Shown one piece after another: positions 15,056-20,424 of a DNA stretch of 20,424 bases. Source of the stretch: a virus; the IMG/VR virus record IMGVR_UViG_3300045579_000062, positions 1-20,424 of that record; one strand, given 5' to 3'. The notes beneath the pieces were generated by a model. It saw only the letters and a list, made by a program, of their open reading frames with translations. It searched no databases and was not told the origin of the DNA. The translations under genes were made by a program, and so were the position numbers. Position 1 is the stretch's first letter, and every line of letters begins with the position of its first letter.

Positions 15056-16192
15056 ATGATAACTAATACTGGTAAAGGCATTTTAGGAAAATACTTGATA
15101 GGTCAGGCACCAGCCTATGCCTCTTATATTGCTGTTGGCTGCGGGGCAAAGCCAATCAGTTCAGACGGGACACTTGGAGATTATTCTCAGAAAGCAAATC
15201 TTGATTTTGAGATGTTTCGTGTTCCTATCAGTTCTAGAGGGTATGTAAATGAAGATGGTATTTCAAAGGTAGTATTAACTGCCGAGTTACCTACAGAAGA
15301 AAGATATGAAATATCAGAAGTTGGTATTTATTCTGCTGCTTCAAATCCTACCGCTGGTTCATATGACAGCAAATCAATATTCTCTTTTTCAACAGATGAA
15401 AATTGGCAATATCATAATCAAACAAACTCTGGTGAGATACCTACTATATACACACCACTAGACGAAGACGACAATGATAATATAATTAAAACAACAAATT
15501 CAGTATTTAATACCAACGCTGATAATAGAATATTTACAAATCAGTCTAGATTATCAAGATATGAAAGATCTAGGTTTTTAAATAATGTAATTGTTATTGC
15601 GGGTAACTATGCAAATCTTACATATGATTCTGTTAACAATGAAATAGATATTAATCCTACATCTAATCATATTCATTTAGAGGGGGCAACAGTTGATTTA
15701 AGTAAAAATTCTGCTCTAGATGAACTAAGGCTTGCCTTTTCTGTAATAAATAAAGATGGTGATGCTACCTATGTTCCAGATTCAGTAAAAATGATAGTTG
15801 AGTTTTCATCAGAAGATACTGTAGGTACTGGAGAATATGCCAGATTTGAAGTAAACTTAGACAACGGAATAGGCGCAAATCAACATGACTTTAATAATAA
15901 TAGATATGTGGTTGTAAAAAAACAATTACAAGAATTAAAAAAGACGTCTGGCTTTATCTGGAGTGCAGTTGATGTAGTTAAAATATTTGTTAGCGTAATA
16001 GATGCAGGCCTGCCGTCTAGTAATTTTTTCGTATGCCTAGATGCAATGAGATTAGAAAATGTAAGCACTACAAATCCATTATATGGTTTAACAGGATATT
16101 CCGTAATAAAAAATACTGATGCAGAGACTATAGTAAAGACAGCAAACACCACTAACTTTTTAGAGTTTAGGTTTGCCATGGATGTACAGTAA
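15056..16192 (+). CDS. Tail fibre or baseplate-wing-like minor tail protein
   Basis: This 378 aa protein starts at the ATG 2 nt after the preceding stop, with GAGGCGG upstream. Residues 1-~115 (TNTGKGILGKYLIGQAPAYA, RGYVNEDGISKVVLTAELP, YEISEVGIYSAASNP) resemble N-terminal anchoring domains of phage fibre and tail-collar proteins, where strands ending in an E-[IV]-G-[IL]-[YF] pattern are common. Residues ~115-165 are acidic and polar, probably a linker. Residues ~165-378 look like a beta sandwich (IVIAGNYANLTYDSV, VKMIVEFSSED, DVVKIFVSVIDAG, FFVCLDAMRLENV), a carbohydrate-binding-module-like layout. It is probably attached to the hub and contributes to host binding. The stop overlaps the next ATG. 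Family names are inferred from pattern only. Confidence 0.62.
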   Translation: MITNTGKGILGKYLIGQAPAYASYIAVGCGAKPISSDGTLGDYSQKANLDFEMFRVPISSRGYVNEDGISKVVLTAELPTEERYEISEVGIYSAASNPTAGSYDSKSIFSFSTDENWQYHNQTNSGEIPTIYTPLDEDDNDNIIKTTNSVFNTNADNRIFTNQSRLSRYERSRFLNNVIVIAGNYANLTYDSVNNEIDINPTSNHIHLEGATVDLSKNSALDELRLAFSVINKDGDATYVPDSVKMIVEFSSEDTVGTGEYARFEVNLDNGIGANQHDFNNNRYVVVKKQLQELKKTSGFIWSAVDVVKIFVSVIDAGLPSSNFFVCLDAMRLENVSTTNPLYGLTGYSVIKNTDAETIVKTANTTNFLEFRFAMDVQ

Positions 16193-16692
16193 TGGCGGAT
16201 CAAGGTATAAAGAAGGTAACTATTTTAAATAGTTCCTTGCCAACTTTCAATAATGAAGTTAATGGATATGCAATTAGATATAGAATTATTTCTGAAGACA
16301 AAAATAGAACCTCCCATTGGTCACAACAAATAGTGTTGCAACCAAATTATTCTTACGTTACTGGAAATGTTTCTGTGAGTAAGCAAGGGTCTATAGCCAC
16401 AGTTGTATGGGATGCCGTAGAAGTAAAAATAGGAACAAATGAAATACGTCATGCGGTAGAGTATGATATTTGGGTTAAGTGGGGGAGGTCTGGTCAAGGC
16501 GATTGGATATATAAAGAAAGAATATCTACAACTTCAGTATCAATGGTAATTCCATCAACTTATACTATTAATGGCGCCGTCCAATCAAATCCACCAAATG
16601 AATTAAGCGTAGAAATATTTTTAAAGGGGGTTCCAATATCAAGAGAGTACACTGCTCTACGAGTTTATTCTCCACCCGTTCATACGGTTTAA
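16192..16692 (+). CDS. Fibronectin type III-like minor tail protein
   Basis: This 166 aa protein starts at an ATG overlapping the previous stop (TAATG), without a clear ribosome binding site, so re-initiation is likely. The strand pattern suits a fibronectin-III-like sandwich: YAIRYRIISEDKN with HWS, then ATVVWDAVEV, EYDIWVKWGR, WIYKERIS and SVSMVIPS, with the typical alternating Trp/Tyr core positions. FN3 or Ig-like domains in phage tails commonly decorate tips and give weak surface adhesion. No membrane segment is present. The stop codon (16690-16692) abuts the promoter-like element of the next gene. Confidence 0.6.
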   Translation: MADQGIKKVTILNSSLPTFNNEVNGYAIRYRIISEDKNRTSHWSQQIVLQPNYSYVTGNVSVSKQGSIATVVWDAVEVKIGTNEIRHAVEYDIWVKWGRSGQGDWIYKERISTTSVSMVIPSTYTINGAVQSNPPNELSVEIFLKGVPISREYTALRVYSPPVHTV

Positions 16693-16701
16693 TGGTATAA
16701 T
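16693..16701 (+). promoter_or_regulatory. Extended -10 promoter (TGGTATAAT), leaderless-type
   Basis: TATAAT at 16696-16701 is preceded by TGG and lies 7 nt before the ATG at 16709. The predicted transcription start falls at 16708-16709, on the start codon. No Shine-Dalgarno sequence is seen in the 30 nt upstream of that ATG. This arrangement matches leaderless promoters as known in Actinobacteria. No -35 hexamer at 16-18 nt spacing is visible. Confidence 0.5.
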
Positions 16702-16708
16702 AATATAT

Positions 16709-17152
16709 ATGACTAAGATTCCACCTTTACCAAATCAGGGACAGCCTTTAGATGTTTCATACATTTACGATCTCGCCAAGGCAATCACTGACCTATCTCA
16801 AAATGTAACAGAAACAAATAATAAATATGTGACCGTAGACACAGTCTCGTCTGGCAAGCAAAACACAAAAACTTCAAGTGCTAGATTTGTTGGGGGGTAT
16901 GTTGAAGTTGTCACAAATGCTACTGTTACTAGTGGTAGCGAGGCATCATTTTCATATCCATTTACAGATTTTAAGTACCCGCCAATTGTAACTGCTACAC
17001 CAATTAATTTAAATAATACAGAATCTGGAAGAGAGGTATCTGTAGTATTGAAGTCAGTAACTAATTCTCGTGTAGATGGTGTTGTTAAATTTAACAAAAG
17101 CGGTACCCTTTCAATTGGAGTAAATCTAATTGCGATAGGGATACCAAATTAA
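16709..17152 (+). CDS. Short tail fibre / receptor-binding protein, H-type-lectin-like
   Basis: This 147 aa protein has an N-terminal helical part (residues ~12-35, YIYDLAKAITDLSQNVTET), which could trimerise. A beta-sandwich region (residues ~55-147) carries FSYPFTDFKYPPIVTATP and ends SIGVNLIAIGIPN. The order 'aromatic-Pro-Phe... Pro-Pro-x-Val... Leu-Ile-Ala-Ile' is like H-type lectin domains found at phage fibre tips and in receptor-binding proteins, so a glycan-binding role is inferred. It is the last structural-looking gene before the small non-structural genes. It has a promoter-like TGGTATAAT 7 nt before the ATG and no ribosome binding site, so it may be expressed from its own leaderless transcript, unlike the coupled tail genes upstream. 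The stop overlaps the next ATG. Confidence 0.6.
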   Translation: MTKIPPLPNQGQPLDVSYIYDLAKAITDLSQNVTETNNKYVTVDTVSSGKQNTKTSSARFVGGYVEVVTNATVTSGSEASFSYPFTDFKYPPIVTATPINLNNTESGREVSVVLKSVTNSRVDGVVKFNKSGTLSIGVNLIAIGIPN

Positions 17153-17343
17153 TGCTAAAGTGTGTTAAATGCAAAAGCAAAATGTTTGTAGATCGTGTGT
17201 ACAACTCTATACATCATATAGAAACATTTTGTTTATATTGCGGATCAAGAAAGTTTTTTCATCCACCAGAGGATAGCGAAGAGGGCGTATGGCTGTTAAA
17301 AAAGGAAGCATTGAGAGCGAAGGCTACAATCTCGCCCCTGTAA
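17152..17343 (+). CDS. Small zinc-ribbon protein
   Basis: This 63 aa protein has two CxxC knuckles, Cys4-Val-Lys-Cys7 and Cys27-Leu-Tyr-Cys30, 19 residues apart. This is the usual zinc-ribbon spacing, followed by GSRKFF. The rest is charged, and the last ~15 residues are Lys/Ala/Arg-rich. A nucleic-acid or protein-binding role is likely; no enzyme motif is present. The start overlaps the previous stop (TAATG), with AGGGA about 10 nt before it. Its last 55 nt overlap the next gene in another frame. Confidence 0.75.
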   Translation: MLKCVKCKSKMFVDRVYNSIHHIETFCLYCGSRKFFHPPEDSEEGVWLLKKEALRAKATISPL

Positions 17344-17831
17344 TACCTGGAAATAAAAAAGTATGGTTTCTTAATGGTGACTTAGTAAGAGTACATCATT
17401 TAAATAGATCTAATGGAATTATGTCTGTTTATAATATCACAAAAGATAGAATTGAAAGTTGTTTAATTAATGATTTCAAAAATAAAAGAGAAAGAGCATA
17501 TACTGTAGGACAAACTGCAGAATTAGTAAATAGACACAAAAAATATATGCCATCATTAATGAAAAGAGGGATTATACCATTCCCAATGGGATCTCAAAAA
17601 GGTGGTGCACGTGGTTGGCAAGTAAGATCTTATTATTCTGAATCACAGGTAAGAGAGATACGTGATATACTTGCTACCTACCATATTGGTAGACCAAGAA
17701 AAGATAATTTAATAACAAATGATATTACGCCCAGCAAGGCTGAGTTGACACGGAGAATGGGCGATGGTATACTTACATATACAAGAACCGAAGACGGAAG
17801 ATTTATTCCTATTTGGTCTGAATCAATATAA
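17289..17831 (+). CDS. MerR/excisionase-like DNA-binding protein with AT-hook-like motif
   Basis: This 180 aa protein has residues ~71-130 of winged helix-turn-helix style, as in MerR or excisionase proteins: AYTVGQTAELVNRHKKYMPS, then a wing-like GARGWQVRSYYSESQ, then VREIRDILATY. GRPRK at 134-138 resembles an AT-hook core (GRP flanked by basic residues), fitting an A+T-rich genome. The N-terminal ~60 residues (KKVWFLNGDLVRV, then MSVYNITKDRI) may form a small beta domain. It may be a regulator at the switch between replication and structural genes. The ATG at 17289 lies inside the zinc-ribbon gene (GAGGG 3 nt upstream, a tight spacing), so coupling is likely. The exact family is not proven. 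Confidence 0.62.
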   Translation: MAVKKGSIESEGYNLAPVIPGNKKVWFLNGDLVRVHHLNRSNGIMSVYNITKDRIESCLINDFKNKRERAYTVGQTAELVNRHKKYMPSLMKRGIIPFPMGSQKGGARGWQVRSYYSESQVREIRDILATYHIGRPRKDNLITNDITPSKAELTRRMGDGILTYTRTEDGRFIPIWSESI

Positions 17832-17845
17832 CAGAAGGGTATGAA

Positions 17846-18052
17846 ATGGAAGACACTAAGGTATCAGTAACACTCGGATACACATTAAATCTTGGCAATT
17901 TTCAATCTTTAAGATTAGATCTTGGGGTTGTAGACTCAAAGCGTGATGGAGAAAATACAGATCAAGCGTTTGAGCGTGTATATAAATTTGTTGAAGATAA
18001 ATTAACAGCAAAAATCTCAGAAGCAAAAGTTGAATTAGCCGAAAGCGAGTAG
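17846..18052 (+). CDS. Small conserved-looking protein, unknown function
   Basis: This 68 aa protein is not recognised. It has a short beta part (VSVTLGYTLNLGNFQSLRLD) followed by a charged segment (KRDGENTDQA) and a C-terminal helix (AFERVYKFVEDKLTAKI). The Shine-Dalgarno GAAGGG at 17834-17839 is 6 nt before the ATG at 17846. The ATG at 17841 is in another frame. It lies between the DNA-binding protein and the replication genes, so a role in DNA metabolism is possible by context only. Confidence 0.7.
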   Translation: MEDTKVSVTLGYTLNLGNFQSLRLDLGVVDSKRDGENTDQAFERVYKFVEDKLTAKISEAKVELAESE

Positions 18053-18053
18053 T

Positions 18054-18362
18054 GTGACTGACAAACAGAAGCGTTTGGCTCTGTTAAGTAGGTTTGATAA
18101 ACACTATAAGTTTAAACTAGGACAGAAGCCACAATATAATAAGTGGATTGAGCAGTGGTCTGCTGATGCACTTATTGAATCGTACGGTTTAGATAAGTGC
18201 TATGAATTATTAGAGTATTATTTTGATGTTACACAAAATCCTACATGGAATCATTTTGCTTATGTAGCCCATGATATACTTGAAAGAGTTCAGGAACAAG
18301 AAAAAGATTTAAAAGAAAGACAGCAAAGACGGTTGAGAGCAAAGGAATGGTTGAGTGAATAA
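18054..18362 (+). CDS. Helical protein before the helicase, possible helicase loader
   Basis: This 102 aa, mostly helical protein starts at GTG 18054, one base after the previous TAG. It contains NKWIEQWSADALIESYGLDK, ELLEYYFDVTQNPTWNHFA and a strongly charged C-terminal helix (QEQEKDLKERQQRRLRAKEW). The gene overlaps the DnaB-like helicase by 8 nt. Small helical proteins directly before a phage DnaB are often helicase loaders or loader inhibitors (for example G39P of SPP1), and the Trp/Phe pattern is compatible. I see no diagnostic motif, so this role is inferred from position. Confidence 0.6.
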   Translation: MTDKQKRLALLSRFDKHYKFKLGQKPQYNKWIEQWSADALIESYGLDKCYELLEYYFDVTQNPTWNHFAYVAHDILERVQEQEKDLKERQQRRLRAKEWLSE

Positions 18363-19581
18363 TTCAGAATCAAAGTTAATATCAGCCGTATTAGAAGATA
18401 AGCAAGTACATGTATTATTACAGGCCAACGTTGAAAATATACTAACTACACATATAGATGTGTGGCAATTTATTAGAAAGTATTATGAAGCAAATGCTTC
18501 AGTTCCACCCAAAGAATTAGTTGTAGAAAAGTTTAGGGATTTTGATCCTATATCTGGAGTAGGTACAACCAAGCATCATCTTGAAGAATTACAGGTAGAA
18601 TATTTATCTAATAGCCTAAAAGATATTATTAGGTCTGCTGCAACAGATGTACAGAGCGGTTCTACTATCGATGCATTAGAAAATCTTATAACCAAGACTG
18701 CAGAACTTAGAAAAAATACAGCAGCCATTCGTGACATTGATGTAACAGATCTTGACTCTGCTGTTGCATACTTTGAAAATCTTAAGAAACAACAAGAGGC
18801 TGGTGCTATTGGAATTAAAACAGGCTTGCCAGGATTTGATAACTATCTACCTTCTGGGATCATGCCAGGGCAGTTGGGAGTCTTTCTTGCATATCCAGGC
18901 ATAGGCAAGTCATGGTTGTCTCTCTATTTCGCTGTACAGGCCTGGAAACAGGGTCGTAGCCCAATGATCATAAGTCTTGAAATGTCTGAGGTAGAGGTTC
19001 GTAATCGTGTATTTGCCATAATGGGTGAAGGCATTTGGTCTCATCGTAAGTTAAGTGCAGGACAAGTTGAGATGGAAATGCTTAAGTCATGGCACACTAA
19101 AAATGTTAAAGGTAAGCCAGAATTTCATATTATCTCAAATGATACTGGTGGAGATATTACGCCGTTAGTTCTTCGTGGAAAGATTGATCAATATAAGCCA
19201 GACTTTGTTATTGTTGACTATCTACAACTAATGTCACCAAACCAAAAATCAGACAATGAAACTGTTCGCATGAAGAACTTATCTCGTGAATTAAAGTTAA
19301 TGGCAATTTCTGAAGAAGTCCCTATCATTGCTATCTCTTCTGCTACTCCAGATGATGTTACCAAATTGGAAACCGTGCCAACACTTGGTCAAACAGCATG
19401 GTCAAGACAGATTGCTTATGATGCTGACTGGGTTTTGGCTCTTGGGCGAGGGACTAATAGTGATATTATAGAATGCGTATTTCGTAAGAATCGTAACGGT
19501 TTTATGGGAGAATTCTTAGTTCAGGCTGATTTTGACAAAGGCTATTACAGATATAAGGATTATGAGGATAAGGTTGTATAA
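18355..19581 (+). CDS. dnaB: Replicative DNA helicase, DnaB-like
   Basis: This 408 aa ATPase is expected to unwind the phage replication fork as a hexamer with the downstream primase. The start is GTG 18355 (AAAGGA about 8 nt upstream), overlapping the previous gene. Residues ~1-60 look like a short DnaB N-terminal helical domain. The RecA-type core contains Walker A AYPGIGKS (residues 179-186, Lys185), IISLEMS (~202-208), Walker B FVIVDYLQLM (284-293, Asp288) and a FRKNRNG arginine-finger region (376-382, Arg377). The segment usually reading SQLNR in DnaB reads ISSATP here (~327-332), so the usual motif H4 glutamine is absent. The length is a little shorter than bacterial DnaB (about 450-470 aa). 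The stop overlaps the TATAAT of the next gene's putative promoter. Confidence 0.93.
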   Translation: MNNSESKLISAVLEDKQVHVLLQANVENILTTHIDVWQFIRKYYEANASVPPKELVVEKFRDFDPISGVGTTKHHLEELQVEYLSNSLKDIIRSAATDVQSGSTIDALENLITKTAELRKNTAAIRDIDVTDLDSAVAYFENLKKQQEAGAIGIKTGLPGFDNYLPSGIMPGQLGVFLAYPGIGKSWLSLYFAVQAWKQGRSPMIISLEMSEVEVRNRVFAIMGEGIWSHRKLSAGQVEMEMLKSWHTKNVKGKPEFHIISNDTGGDITPLVLRGKIDQYKPDFVIVDYLQLMSPNQKSDNETVRMKNLSRELKLMAISEEVPIIAISSATPDDVTKLETVPTLGQTAWSRQIAYDADWVLALGRGTNSDIIECVFRKNRNGFMGEFLVQADFDKGYYRYKDYEDKVV

Positions 19582-19582
19582 T
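19577..19582 (+). promoter_or_regulatory. TATAAT -10 box, leaderless-type, within helicase end
   Basis: TATAAT overlaps the helicase stop codon (19579-19581) and lies 7 nt before the ATG at 19590, the same spacing as at 16696-16709. No Shine-Dalgarno sits at normal distance before this ATG. It is preceded by TTG rather than TGG, so the extended -10 is imperfect, and no -35 is seen at 16-18 nt. A TTGACA at 19532-19537 is too far upstream. Confidence 0.4.
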
Positions 19583-19589
19583 ATATGTT

Positions 19590-19916
19590 ATGGCAAACTA
19601 TCACCATAAGCCAATTAAGAAGTTTAATCTTAGTGGAGATATCCACGATGAGTCCGCCATTGGAAGATTAAAAACTGAATATATAAGATTGATAGTCTCA
19701 CAAATGAAATTAACTGGTTATGTGCCAAGGTTTGACATAGAGCCAGACTTTACGATAGACTATAATGAGAAAAAAAGAAAATTTGAATTTGAATTAACAG
19801 TGTACGGAATATATGTAGGGAGAAAGAAAAGCGAATGGATCTTAGGAATAGACGGACAAAAACCAATTTATACACGAAAGAACAAATCAAAAGAGTTCTC
19901 GCAGGAACAGGTATAG
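19590..19916 (+). CDS. Unknown protein between helicase and primase
   Basis: This 108 aa protein is not recognised. It has a helical segment (DESAIGRLKTEYIRLIVSQ), then strands (VPRFDIEPDFTIDYN, FEFELTVYGIYVG) and a basic end (RKNKSKEF). Overall it is basic and soluble, with no cysteine cluster or Walker motif. It starts 8 nt after the helicase and overlaps the primase start by 82 nt, so it belongs to the replication cassette; a replication-accessory role is possible by context. The ATG at 19585 in another frame gives only a 28-codon ORF. The helical-then-beta layout and lack of a ribosome binding site fit a short leaderless or coupled gene. Confidence 0.65.
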   Translation: MANYHHKPIKKFNLSGDIHDESAIGRLKTEYIRLIVSQMKLTGYVPRFDIEPDFTIDYNEKKRKFEFELTVYGIYVGRKKSEWILGIDGQKPIYTRKNKSKEFSQEQV

Positions 19917-20424
19917 ATATAGAGTCTGAACTAGATTCAGAATACATGATATTTTGTCCATTTCATAATAATACTAGGACACCAGCAGCAGAGATAAACA
20001 AATATAGTGGAATGCTATTTTGTTTTTCATGTCAAAAAACAGCAGACTTAATAGAAGTTGTAATGCAGATTAGTGGTAGAACTTATTTTGAGGCTATTCG
20101 TTTTATAAAGGGTAAAGAGGTAGAGGTAGATATTTTATCTGATATATCGTCTAAGTTAGCAGAAAAAGAAGAGTGGGTTGAGTTAGATTCAGACATAATC
20201 ATAAAATTACATTCACAGGCATTAATAGGTCAAAGGGCAATTGATTATTTTTCTAAAAGAAATATAACATTGGATTCAGTAAAAAAGTTTAAATTGGGAT
20301 ACTCTGAGATCCAAGACATGGTAACTATACCAATTCATAATCATGAAAATACTTGTGTGGGCTTTGTCGGAAGATCTATTGAAGGAAAAGTTTTTAAAAA
20401 TACTTCTAGGTTGCCTAAGTCAAA
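19835..20424 (+). CDS. dnaG: DnaG-like DNA primase, 3' partial
   Basis: The frame is open to the right edge; about 196 residues are visible. A CHC2-type zinc finger is clear: Cys41-Pro-Phe-His44, then Cys63-Phe-Ser-Cys66, 18 residues apart, with a TRTPA segment between them. After a helical linker, the sequence YSEIQDMVTIPIHNHENTCV and GFVGRSIEGKVFKNTSRLP matches the start of the DnaG catalytic core (FPI...G...GF.GR...KY.N type). The TOPRIM catalytic part would lie beyond the window. The upstream stop in this frame is TGA at 19790. ATG 19835 is the first start, with GGGAGA at 19818-19823 (11 nt spacing). It overlaps the preceding gene by 82 nt. It would lay primers for the DnaB-like helicase-driven fork. 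Confidence 0.9.
   Translation, partial: MDLRNRRTKTNLYTKEQIKRVLAGTGIDIESELDSEYMIFCPFHNNTRTPAAEINKYSGMLFCFSCQKTADLIEVVMQISGRTYFEAIRFIKGKEVEVDILSDISSKLAEKEEWVELDSDIIIKLHSQALIGQRAIDYFSKRNITLDSVKKFKLGYSEIQDMVTIPIHNHENTCVGFVGRSIEGKVFKNTSRLPKS

Noticed and set aside
16677-16688. CCGT-TCAT-ACGG hairpin as a terminator before the receptor-binding protein
   Set aside because: The stem is only 4 bp, lies within the preceding coding sequence and has only TTT after it.
19532-19537. TTGACA as the -35 of the 19577 promoter
   Set aside because: It is 39 nt from the TATAAT, far beyond the 16-18 nt spacing.
19585-19671. 28-codon ORF starting at ATG 19585
   Set aside because: It is short, lacks a ribosome binding site and overlaps the better 108 aa ORF beginning at 19590.

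Overview
The window looks like the tail-to-replication part of a tailed dsDNA phage (siphovirus type, long non-contractile tail) with an A+T-rich genome, roughly one third G+C by eye. Every supported gene is on the + strand, packed with 1 to 82 nt overlaps or gaps under about 50 nt. No RNA gene, integrase, transposase or CRISPR array is visible. The host is not stated by the sequence. Two genes appear to lack a ribosome binding site and have a TATAAT box exactly 7 nt before the ATG, which is the pattern of leaderless transcripts common in Actinobacteria. The tail proteins also resemble the general style of actinobacteriophage minor tail proteins. A phage of an A+T-rich actinobacterium is therefore my best guess, as inference only.

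Layout. At 1-960 are two paralogous tail assembly chaperones: a long form cut by the left edge, then a short form. At 983-9607 is a very large tape measure protein (2874 aa). It has a classical N-terminal phage-tail domain, hydrophobic segments, a coiled coil, a Pro/Thr-rich tandem-repeat region and a large inserted region with a possible ADP-ribosyltransferase-like signature. At 9607-16692 is a translationally coupled run of tail-tip genes: a distal-tail-like protein, a 1434 aa hub protein with an apparent lectin-like insertion, a small acidic protein, a fibre-like protein and a fibronectin-III-like protein. At 16709-17152 is a short fibre or receptor-binding protein, apparently leaderless, with a C-terminal domain resembling H-type lectins.

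At 17152-18362 are small non-structural genes: a zinc ribbon, a MerR/excisionase-like DNA-binding protein, a small conserved-looking protein, and a 102 aa protein that by position could be a helicase loader. At 18355-20424 is the replication module: a DnaB-like helicase, an unknown 108 aa protein and the 5' part of a DnaG-like primase that runs off the right edge.

The first half builds the tail: chaperones coat the tape measure, tail-tip proteins nucleate tube assembly, and the adhesins bind the host surface. The right end starts genome replication. The most interesting regulatory points are a hairpin that can hide the ribosome binding site of the short chaperone, with a promoter inside its loop that would release that site, and the leaderless-type starts. 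The most interesting protein points are the split of the usual G/GT frameshift pair into paralogous genes and the possible ADP-ribosyltransferase-like domain inside the tape measure. Both are hypotheses from reading the sequence, without database searches.
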